Shown in pieces: positions 44,801 to 56,800 of a stretch of 64,000 nt of DNA (its first letter is position 1; each line of letters opens with the position of its first letter). Origin of the DNA: Bolinopsis microptera (Eukaryota > Ctenophora > Tentaculata > Lobata > Bolinopsidae). The position numbers and the translations under genes were made by a program. The notes under the pieces were generated by a model that had not been told where the DNA came from, did no database searches, and was given only the letters and a program-made list of their open reading frames with translations. The stretch is taken from the NCBI RefSeq assembly GCF_026151205.1, contig NC_087076.1, positions 8,036,902-8,100,901 of the forward strand, given 5' to 3'.

Positions 44801-47800
44801 TGCAAAGCAAAAGAGAAACCATCTTGCAACAAGCCCACTGTGGCAAACGCAGTCCTATCCCCCGCTACAGCTACAGTTTTGGAGGGAGACAAATACACTG
44901 TGACCTGTTCAGAGGGACACATCCTCGAAGGAAATGTGAATACCTTCACTTGTGGATCTGATGGGAATCTAACTCCAGCCTCCCTTATCTGCAAAACACA
45001 AGAGAAGGAGACTTATATTTGCAACAAGCCCACTGTGGAGAACGGAGTTCTTACACCCGATACAGCGACAGTGGCGTTGGAAGAAAGCTACACTGTCAAG
45101 TGTACCGATGGCTACAAACTAAAGGGGGATGTTGATACTTTAAAGTGTGGTGGTGACGGTGGCTTCAAGCCAACTTCACTTACTTGTGATAAAGAAAGTG
45201 GTGCAGGGAGAGTTGCTCTTTCAGCACTACTCGTGGCTGCTGTTGCTGCCCTTCTTCAGTGATTCTTCACGGTTATTGAGTTTTTGTCTGCCCATACACT
45301 ATACAGAAACAGGCAAATTGGCGAAGAGATTTGGTCATGAGGTCTAAAGTTTGAAAAGAACTAACAGTTGAACTTAACTTAACAGTTGCTATTCTCGTAC
45401 TCGAGTACGTACTATTCAGTTCCACGCTTAATACTCGAGAAATATTGAAGAAATCAATGTGCTGTATATACGAAATATTATCTATTACCAATATCATGAC
45501 TATTTAGTATTTGTCAGATCAGATGATAAGTCATAAAGTCATAAGTATATCTTATCACAGGATAGAATCAGGAAATAATAAAAACTCCAACTTGTTCACC
45601 ACCCCATTTACTGGAAGAGTGGAAGGGGGGATTTACTTGAGGGGGGGGGGGGGGGGGGCAATTTACTGTTCCAATGACGTATGAACGTTATACCAAAGGT
45701 CCTAGTGAAAACAGAATCAAACTTCGTGTTACCGGTCAATTACCTCGTTTATTCCGTTACATTTCATCTCATCAGTAATACAGGTACCGTCTCCGCACCT
45801 CATCTCGTCCTCCCGACAATCAGTCACTAAAATAGACTGTGTTATTATCCGAGCGACTTTAAAATTGGTGATATGAACATGACCCCATGATGGGTACCAA
45901 GTCCAACTCCAATTTATTGGTTACAATCGTTAATATACCATTTCTATTATAAATAATAAATGATAGGATAAATGATAAGACTTGTTTTTGTCATGCTCCT
46001 GGTCAGGGCAAATCAATTATGATCCTAATCGAATATTAATAACAGTAACACGAAAAATATCATATGATCATGATAACCGATGTTTCTGTGGAAAATTTCT
46101 GATAATTCGACAAAGGGAAAATGCTCGTATTATGATGATTATTATGAAAAATACCGTATGATTATGATTAGCGATGTTTCTGAAGAAAATTTGCTCGTAT
46201 TATGATGATTACCTGTACAATTAGCTTCATCAGACTCATCACTGCAGTCAGCCTGACCGTCACATCTCCACAACTTGTTTACACATCTCCCTGAGTCACA
46301 CACCTGTAATACAAGGTTATGAGCAGGTTATCTTTCCCAATAAATGTGAAGCTGAAGTGAACCTATTTTAAGGTTGCTTCTGGCTAACATGAGATTCTCG
46401 TGGTTCAACTATAAGGGAGTGAAACTAAATTGGACATGTGACAAATTATTTTATATTTTATACTTGATAGCAGTACTGTAAAACTGATATGGATCAAGGA
46501 ATTGTGTAGTATTGTATCTTGCTCATTACTTGATCAAGCATTATATTATGATATTCTCTAGTTTTTGCACCGGCGAATATCAAATTGTGCACATCGTAGA
46601 CAGTGAACATGAATACTTTGCAAACAAGAAGTTTTACAATCATGATACGGCACAGGAGTTACCTCAGCACAATAAATCATGACAGTTTCTGGACAAAAGA
46701 TGTCTGAATCCGACTAAGAATGGAATTCTCAGGTCCGTAAATTGGGTTGGGAACAATATCCTGACAGAACTTGACGCCGTTTATTCACACTCTAATTCTT
46801 TAAATGTTCACTTTTACAAGATTTAATAGATTTACATTAACTTGTCGAGACTTACAATCGCCGACTAGGTGGTCTGATCCGTTACAAGTTAGTGGTAAAA
46901 TTATAACTTTAAGTTATTCAAAGGGAGACTATGAATAACCAAGTAAAGCTGCGAAATAGTACGGGTATAATTTCATAACTGTGTTCTTCCACGAATATTC
47001 AAAAGCAGGATGTCATCTTTAACTACGTGTGTTATCAACTTTTTCTAAAAGGGATCAAAATAGAAGGTTCAGTGTACACGGCACCTAGTACCTACGATGT
47101 CAGATGTATCTAAAATATACTCAGAAAGTACCAAGAAAATAAAAAAACAATATCAAGAAAATACCTCAGAAGTAAAATGTACAGTATACAGTACAGAAGT
47201 ACGCTACACTGCATTCTTAGTACTTCAGTACTACGCTAAACAGTACCTGAAGTGGATGTCTGTGTTACAAGATGTATCATGACAAGCTGAGTAGGTCTCG
47301 TCAGTACCGTCCGAGCAGTCCGTCTGTCCGTCACATACCCAGTTCTCTGGTACACACGTGTTATCCGCACATGTGAACATCTCACCACACGAACTGAAGT
47401 TACATAGTATTAGTTAATTAATAAAGTCTGTGTTGAATAAACATCTACTTTCAAGAGATGAAATTTACAATAAACGCTTAAATTGAAAATGTCCCTGTTA
47501 AATAGAAATCTCGCCACACGACCTAAAATTTAGAGCCTGCTAAAATTAGAATTTCCCAAGAATTGCTATGTATAATTTTCAAGGTGGAGTTAATATCCGC
47601 ATTCCTATCATCGCATAAGTTTTTAGCATTAGTCGAATGATAATTTTACTTCTGTAGCCACTCCATATTGGCTTATTGGGTATTATGAAAATTGAAAAAA
47701 TGATATGTTGAACGTTTATAACATTAACTGTGACGTAATGCTTTAATTAGGAGTGAGACTTCGTGTCAGTTAAGCTGCTGGATGATATAAAAAACGTTCA

Positions 47801-50800
47801 ACATATTCTATTAAAACAATAAAAACATATTTTTTTAAATTTTTAATTCATTTATTAATATTAATGAATTATATATATGCTGCTAAAAAACAAGCACCCA
47901 ATCTTTCAAACTTTGTGGGAAAACGCAATTTATAAGAAAATGAAACTACAAATAAAAATACTAGAGAATACTACAAATTGACTAGTTGATATGATGTACC
48001 TGTCTGAAGGGAACTCTGTCTGGGAGAAGACCACATTTCCCAGAGCCACAAATATCGTCCAGATAAACATCTTCAAACAGAGAAAGTAAATAGGGCGTTG
48101 ATGGTGCAACTAGCAACGCCAATACGCCACCATAATACGCCGCGCCCCGACCCCTCATTTCAATGATAAAATATGGCTCATGGTGGCATGATGGCAGCCT
48201 GGTGGCAGCTTGGTGGCACTTTTCAATAGTTTTAAAACAAATTTATCAAAATTTAAATACATTTTAAGAGACATTTAAAAATAGTGTGTGTAACAGGAAT
48301 CATATTGTTGGGTTGGTCAGAAATAGAAACAGAACTGATCGAGTTCGTCAGAAAACTAACGGGAAAAAGGCAACGAACTCATCACTAGGCAAAATATCAA
48401 ACAGAAAATGTCAGAATTTTCAGTTTTAAACTAAAGGATAAACGTGTTAGATAAACTGGTAACAACAGCTGCAAACTATCAAAAACAGAGTACACTGAAA
48501 ATATTTAGTCGATATTTTAGTCTATAGATTGCATCACAGCTGAATAGTTTCCTTGGATACCGAACGCGGACATGAGTATTCACAATAGTAACTGTTAGAA
48601 TAAGACAAATCAAGTGGCAACTGAGATTGGGGCTAAGAAAAAAGTCATGGGATCGATTTAGATGGATGTATTTATATATTGAAAATTACTGAATTAGTAG
48701 CAGAGTTAGATTATGGCAAAACGTAGGGCGAGCCAATACGACAAGGTATTGATATTATGCTGATTCAGATTAGTGCTGTAAATTAATTATAACCGACTCC
48801 GAAGACGATCTCATTGATTTGAGAGATCCTGGCCGAATGGTAAGAGGCACCACCAAATCAGCTTCAACACTTAATTGAAATAGTTAATGTTAGGATCTTG
48901 TTGTGTCATAGACAAAAAAATAAATTCTGAATGCATCTGTGACAATTACAGGTGACCGCAATAATTTATCTGATGTGAGAAATTAAGGCACACAAATTTT
49001 AAAGATCGAGCGGCTTCGTAAAAGTTTAAAACTAATTACAACACTACCAATATATCACATTTATTGAGCATTACGTAATGGAATGGACACATTTTAACCA
49101 TGGGTATACTAACAATACTAATAGTCCAAACCCTAGTTAAATAATATGAATTTGTTTCACGTCTAAATTAAAACCTCTAACATAGATTAAATTAGAGTGG
49201 TCTCCACTTCAGAAAATCGAATCATCATAATAAATTTCCGATAGATTTTCATAGCAGAGACTTTTAAACGATACCAAGATAAAACAATTAATTATCATTT
49301 TGGGGCAACTCCAATTCTCTAGCGCTCATTTCTGGCACTGAAAATTCCAGCAAAAGCCGGGAATCTTAAAATTGGTTGGTATGTACTAGGTAATCGATTT
49401 TTAAACAGAGCAGAAATTGAGAAATGATCGACTGAAATGAAATGGTGCTAAAATGATAATCTGGAAACGAAGATCAGTATTCCAGATTCCAGGACATCAG
49501 TTCTAACACATTATTAAAGCTTAAAACCAGCTCAAAAGGTCTAGTTTCAACTAGAACTTCACAATGTTAAAGCGATAATTAATAATAACAAGAATGAAGA
49601 TGAATAATACTTCTTAAGAATGATCGATAACTATTCGTGACTATTGATCGCATGCAGGACCACCTGTGCTGGTCCCGGCTCCGATAGGACTCTAACTCCG
49701 CATGGAAATGGATATCGTGGACATAAGATGGCACAAACGTGGCAATATCAAGCAGACATTTAACAAATTCCAGCCCTAACAAGCAGCTTTACTAAACAGT
49801 ATCTCAGCTTCAAACAACAGTAAACAGTAGCTAGTTTTCATACTCTCCCCTCCTCCACTGGCAGGGAGAGGCTGCTAGCTAGCGGTCCACTGGACAACCA
49901 ATCAGCAGGGCCAGTAGGTGGCACGTGACCCCTCGTGACATCGGGGTGGACGCTAAGAATGCGTTAAAGTAGACGTATTTAAGTGAATGGGAACATTCAG
50001 GATGACACAAAGACAATTAGCAACATTATAACAAGCAAAAAACACGATCAGAGCAACTCGAGCAGAAGTAAATAAATAGCACGCTTTAAAAACACGGCTA
50101 GAGAAATCTAATTAAGGCTTTAAGAACAATCGAACTGGTGGGCATTGGTGCCACCGTTCGTAATCGTAATCAGGACATTTCAGCCTGACATAGCGGAGGG
50201 ATCCCTCCGGCCTCCCGGAACAGGTAATCACATTTGTCTCATTCTCACCTGCCAACTATTAGCACACCGGAGGTAGATAGGCGCAGTGGGATTAATATGA
50301 GGGGGCACTAAGTGGGAACAAGGAATTAATGTAAGGGGTGACTTTTAGAGAGGTATTTTAGGGGGGAATTTTAACAGTGTTACTGTTATCAGCAGAGCAT
50401 GCTCCAGAACAATCACTGCGATGTTTGGGTAGAAGACGCTTCATTAAGAGGAGAAGAGAAGGAAGGAAGGAGGAGAGGAAGGGAAGGAGGAGAGGAAGGG
50501 AAGGAGTACTGAGAGGTATATTAGGATCTGTATAGTCACACGCTATGTCACTGGTATGTGACCGGTATGCAGTGTAGCTACAGGATGTTAGGACCAGATA
50601 TTATTAGGTATTAACAAACTACGGTTACTATACATGAGTGCTCAGTGTCCCATTTCATGGATTATAGGGCTCGGTCATGTGCACACTCAATACAGGGCTG
50701 CAGGCTCCTGGTTTTTTAATAGAAATGAGGCAATTTGGTTAACAGCTCGTGCCGTTTTCCATTAATAACATGAGACAAGATCATTATCTGTAGTAATGAA

Positions 50801-53800
50801 ATACATGTAATACTCTCAAAACGCAGCTACCAACTTTAGAATAGTGTTGGTATAGAATTAGTCGAGCTAGAACTGCCAAGGATATCCTCTTACTGGATAA
50901 CTATTTGAGTTCAAATAATCACGGGTACAAGAAACAAGGCTGCACTCGGAGTTCTAATAATCACGGGTACAAGAAACAAGGCTGCACTCAGAGTTTTTTA
51001 TAAAATGCTTTTCGAATTTTACAGAGTACAGCAATAAATGATTAAAAAATAGAGCCGTTTGAAAATATTGTCCCCAGCTGTAAAATATGATGGGCACCTA
51101 AAAATAGGAAACAAATAGTGAACTATGTCCGCAATTACTTGGACCCATTTCATCACACATAATCTGAGTTCAAATAATCACGGCCAGACGCGAAACGAGC
51201 GTGCAACCAAGAAAAATGTAAGAGGCTCAAACAGGGTTCCGCCACCACGTTATCATACAGTCATAGCAGAGTGACAGTTGATACCCGCCTACTTTAACAT
51301 ATAATCACATATTACATAATTAAGGAAACTTATTTACATAATTATAGAAACGTTACCGCGGTTTTCCCGCGTATTTCAAGACTATACATACGATCAAGCT
51401 CAGAAAGTAGAAAATGATCTGAGATAAACTTAAAGTAAATGTAATAAAGTAAAGTTTAAACACCTTTTAACATGACACAGCTACTTCAAATGTAATTACT
51501 TTGTCAAGTTCGAAACCACAGATTTGTCCGAGATGAACACGAGGAATTCACAGTTCAATAAATGACACGCAGTAAACTAGCACTAGACGATCATGTGTGC
51601 ATCAAAACGAGTTTAATTTGGGTCGATGTAGACGAGGTAATAATTATTAAAATATATAGGATTGGATCACAAGTCCAAATTAAGATGGAATTAAATTAAG
51701 ACTTATTCTCATCTAGGAAAGAAGTCAACAGGGTGGTGGTGTGTATGACGGTGGGGCGCTGCACATACCGGCAACATTCCAACCAATTGAATTGGCGTAA
51801 CAATAAATTAAATTGGTGCAAAAATTAATCTAATTCTAATCTAATCGGCAAAGTGAGTAGCATCCAACTTTGATCGTCCGACATTCCGCCTCTTTTCAAC
51901 CTCTAATACGAAGCCTTGAACGTAACCTTACACCATAACCATAATCCTGACTCTACCCCAACCCTAGCCCTGCCCATGACCATAACCCTAACTCAACTCT
52001 AACTCAACTCTAATCCGAAACTTAACCAGGATCCTAATCCAGTAATCCTAGCCAACAACTTTATAGAAAATAGCAAGAGTCGAAATGTCGAGGGGTATGA
52101 TTACCGGTCTCCTCTGACAAATACCTGTTGATACAGTTGATCTCGTCTAGTCCGGTGGAGCAGTGTTTCTGTCCGTCGCACACCAGAGACCGGTCAAGGC
52201 ATGATCCATCACAAAGTAGCTGATCTGACCGACAAGTCACGTTTACTGGGGGCAAAACGTCGGGTAAATATCTGATAAACCACAGGTGTGTAAGGGGATT
52301 GATAGCATTGTATCCGGGTTAATTTATTGGCGATAAAACTTAGTTCCACGCCAAAGTATCAGTATTGAGAGAGTAAGGCTTAATGTTGCGATCCTGCTTA
52401 AGTTAGGGTCCTCAACAACTGAAGCTTACCTGATATCTCAGGTGCTGGCTCCTGGGTCACTACTATCTGGAATGATGTAATCCCACTGTGATGTGACATA
52501 CCAGATTGCAACATCCCGGTCAGTCTATCATAACTTACTATCTTTACCGTGCGTTGGTTCAGGTAGAACAGGTAGTGCTCGAATATTCCTATCCTGTAAT
52601 AAATAACTATGAAATCATATCTAGTGATTGTCTGAATAGCATTCTTAAACGGGTTATTATATATTATAAAAGAATGTATAAACGGGTAATTTCATATTTG
52701 AATGATGAGTGAATCCAAAAATACTCAAATTTTTTCCAAAAATAACTTCGTATAAATAACATTCTACGTTTAAGAATAGTTTCATTGAAATACGTACCCA
52801 GAAAAAACACGGGAAATGCTCATACGGGCCACCCAGAACCTTCAATTTAGCACAAATCTAATTATTCACATATCTAATTAAAGTTGTAATAAGACAATGA
52901 ATAAGACTCACGCCTGAGGGTACGATATATTCCTTTCGATAACGTGTGACTGTGAACTGGGGGAGAACTGATCTAGATAGTAAACTTTACTGTTCCTCAA
53001 GTCTGACCAGTACACCCTGTCCAGCACTTCATCAACCTGTAATAAAAGTTAGAAGTGAAAGAGAAGGTTAAAGGGAGAGTAAAAGTGAAAGAGAAGGGGA
53101 GAGTGAGAGTGAAGGTGAGAAGAGGGTGAAATGTGAATATCTTGGATGTCTAAGTCTTCGGTGATCTCAGTAATTATTGCTGATGTTGGGGCTGCCTTAC
53201 AACGTATATTTCAAAAACCAAATACGCAGCTCATTGCTCAATATGATTATACCAACATTTATATTATTTGAATATTTCAACTTTACAGCACTATCAATGA
53301 CTATTGTCGAATTTCAAACCTTTTTATTATTGTTTTATAAATATGGAAATAAATATGTTCAATATTTGAGAGGATACTTATAAGGTACTTAGTCGAGATG
53401 GCGGACCATAGTTTAATACAATTCTATCCCACATAACATGTTTATTGTTTAAGCTTTAATAGCGACTTAGAATTCTAAGTCCATTAATGGACGAATTTGA
53501 CGTTAAAGTTTGTTGCCATGGTAAGTATGGTGACGAGTCCACACTAAAGCCCAATTTATCATAATTTAAAAGGCTTGCCACAGACATGAGTAATTTAAAA
53601 ACATTTTAACGACCCAATTTGTCGTAAGTCTCGATGATAGGTCTCAATGGTTATATTCGTGTAATAATAACAGGCACCCCTTCTTTATTCTCTAATTCAG
53701 CAAAATGATCCGAATAACAAGATGTTCTAGCTGATTCGAGAGCAGGGGAACCACAATGCTGACATTCGGAGACTTTCTTTCTGATAAGAGAATTAAGATG

Positions 53801-56800
53801 CAGACCTAGATAATTTGAGTCAGTCTCTTCATGACAGGCGTGAGTAAAAAGGTCGACCAAGTTCCAACAGTTTTACATAATTTCCGCTCGCTGTTTGCTC
53901 CAGATTATGTAAGATTAAGTATACTTCTCTTCAATCTTGATCATGTTGGTTTGTCAGATTTGGCTTGCACAAGTACTTGAGAATGTCGCACTGACCACAA
54001 AAGGAGTACGGAGAAAGATTTCTATGACAAATTATGGAATTAGAGTAATGATCGTAACTTTTTATTAGTATTAACTTTATCAACCTGAGTTTGTTCACGT
54101 CTTTACGGTCTTTAGTTGCGGGGGAACCCCTCTCACCTGTATAATTAGAGACGTGTTCCTGCGGTCTACCTTCCCTCTCCCCTTTACTCTGAGACAAAGT
54201 TTCCTTCTTTAGTCATGGACTAGAATTGCTGGAAGCATGTCAGAGAGAGCCCCTCTCTGACACGATGTGATGGCCATTGGCCATGTTAAAGCTTAACGAA
54301 TCTCCACACAGGTAACATAGGTGTTTGGGGCCTATTGGATCCGGATAATCACTAGCCCATCTAGTGATACCCGATACCTACCCTGTAATTTAGTATCGCA
54401 TCCCTTGAAACTATATTCCAGAACTTTACTGTCCGTAATAGTCAACATTTCTTTGTCCCTACTTAACTTAGATATATCAGAAGCTTGGAAACGAGACTTG
54501 GTACAGAGGAATAGATGAAGCCTAGAATCATTATCCTCATAAAGTAATAACACAGAGACATCAGCTTATTGAGATAACATATTACTTCAAGTGGGAGCCT
54601 GTGAGCCAGCATATCAGTTCTACATAAGTGGGTGATAAGTGGGTGATCAATTCTCATAATCTGTAATCTGTATACCCCTGAACCGGAATTAGGGTTAATC
54701 GTGGAAACCAGCTAATCAGCTCATGATCATGCTCAACCTCGAAACTGGGTTAAATTAGAAACATTTACTAGAGACGAGGAACAGCTGTAATCTCCCAAAA
54801 CTTGACGCACACAGCAGTAAGTTATTAACCACCTGAAATACACTGAATAAATTAAAATAACTAACCGCTATGTCGGATATCATCTGGTTGCCAGTTTGAT
54901 AGACATAAACATCAGTAGCAGACTGGTCACTTAGTGACATCATCTTCAGACCCTGACCGTGGACACTCCAGTAGAGGACACCTCTCTTGGAGCTGATAGC
55001 CAACGCGTGTGGAGGCAGGGTCTCCAGGAACCGGACTGCAGTCGAGCCGGAGTAGTCTCCTTGCATGATCGCCTGTAAAGCAGCGTCAGTTTTACTAATC
55101 ATGAAGCAATTTATTGATTAATTGTTATACTAATTATCTAATTATCTAATTATCATACTAATAGACGTGGGTTTAAAAACGTAGAACTAGAAGTAGTTGT
55201 TTTAAATCCCCGAACTGAACTTTAACACTTACCATTTCATTCTGGTCAGACCAATAAATGTGTGAGTTTTGGGTGTCTAAAACCATCGTATCTGTTCTTA
55301 CTCCTTTGTAAAGCACCTGCAGAATGCAGATGACGAATGGGTTAAAAACTCTCAATACTGAATTAGTCATGCGTCCATACTCGATATGTAAATTTTTTAA
55401 TTGGACTGATTTTATTTTTTAATTCGTAAAATTCCGAATCTTCGTGAAAAATGCCCAGATTGAAATCGTCAATAATATAAGTGGAAGTTACCGTGGTTAG
55501 ATTAGAAACAAGGTCCAACTTATGAACATTTTGGGACTTGGTGGTGTAGAATATCAAGACACGCCCCTCAGAATCCACCCCGAACTGAGTTATCTTGTTC
55601 TCACTATCTTCTACCAGGGTGTGAACACCATCTTCTGAGTTCATGTATATTCCCTCGTTTGTAGAGTAAACCAGGCTAGCAATCTGGCGAGCTCCTGAGA
55701 AAGGGGTGGGAGGAATAAGTACAACTACAAGTAAGTTCTTATCTTCAGCAGTATTTTATTTCAAATTTGTGGGGGGGGGGAAGTAAATATAGACAAAAAG
55801 AAGAGATGTATTACCAGCGAGTCTGCATCTGGAAGTGTCCTCAAGAAAGTATCCGTCTGCACACTCACACCTGAACCCTCCTTTGTTATTTAGACAGAAG
55901 TGATCACATCGTTCTGGTATCTCACTACACTCGTCAATATCTGAACCAAAATGTAAAGTTGGTCTCAATTTTTAGAAAGTTGTGTCATTTATTCGACGCA
56001 GGCCGCAGCCCTCTTTGTCTTTGGTTACCATTAGAGAAACCTAGCTTGATAGAACAAAAACCAATGGAATAAAAAGCATCGTATCTTACCAGTACAAGTG
56101 TGGTTATCAGAGCTGAGCTGGTACCCAGGGGGACAGAGACAGTAGTATCCGTCTATCTTATCCAGACAGGCGTGAGAACACTCGTGAGTACCCAACACAC
56201 ACTCGTTTACTGAGTAATTTAAAAGTTACATCTGGAGTCAAAATTTACAGCTGAAACCATAATAAACCATGGTCATAAACCATCAACTGGATCGACAAAA
56301 CAAGTAACTGGAGCCAAAGCCAAAGCCAGAGTCAAAACAAAACGAAACCGTTGGTCAGTGGGGAGGTCTGTAGGTTTTTGTTGCGTCTGATAATATAAAA
56401 TACTGTGCACTGTGGTAAACCGTTCAGTACTCCAGTCACCACATTGTGAAATTAAACCGTGCATATCTATCAACAAATAGGAACACATTTACAGAGTTTT
56501 GTGTCTCCAAGTAAATGCGTTAGTGAGCGCGTCTGTTTATTTGTATCTGTCTGCAAGCTGGTGCGTGTCTCTTTGTTTGTATGTATGTATTGTGTATGTA
56601 AGTGCGTCTGTTAGTTTGTGCTCACCTCCACAGTGTACCTCATCGCTACCGTCCATACAGTCTATAACTCTATCACACTCCTTTTCAGCGGGGATACATT
56701 CTTGTGTTAGTTTACAGATGTAACCGTCACACCCATCATCACAATCTGAAAAAAGTGATGTTACTAAATATTTTAACAATGCCGAGATCGGTGAAGTATG

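Larger units (their letters stand above)
48071..52124. other. 4 kb LRP intron, possible internal promoter
   Basis: No exon seen. It contains a purine-only stretch (about 50448-50505, gaaggaaggaggagagg repeats), a 42-bp tandem duplication at 50909-50992 (gttcaaataatcacgggtac...) with a partial third copy at 51170, and a telomere-like C/A/T stretch at 51920-52045. A CACGTG at 49922 lies about 1.9 kb upstream of the alternative first exon. A degenerate A-box-like string near 48832 is not a tRNA. Confidence 0.4.
34726..52245 (-). other. LRP module 2: second LDLa cluster, exons split inside repeats
   Basis: Exon 52245-52125 ([15 protein letters not shown]) and exon 47393-47247 ([13 protein letters not shown]) hold whole LDLa repeats. 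In contrast, 46303-46213, 45826-45744, 41109-41008 and 34865-34726 cut repeats in half at the VCD/CDG position. For example, 45826-45744 ends MKCNGINE and 41109 continues [10 protein letters not shown]. The exon style differs from cluster 1, suggesting a separate origin of the cluster. Phase 2 at 47247 against phase 0 at 46303 suggests a missing micro-exon or a misplaced border. Confidence 0.7.

Noticed and set aside
48825-48900. tRNA Leu/Ser-like A-box 'tggccgaatgg'
   Set aside because: No B-box (GGTTCGANTCC) or acceptor stem follows within 70-90 bp.
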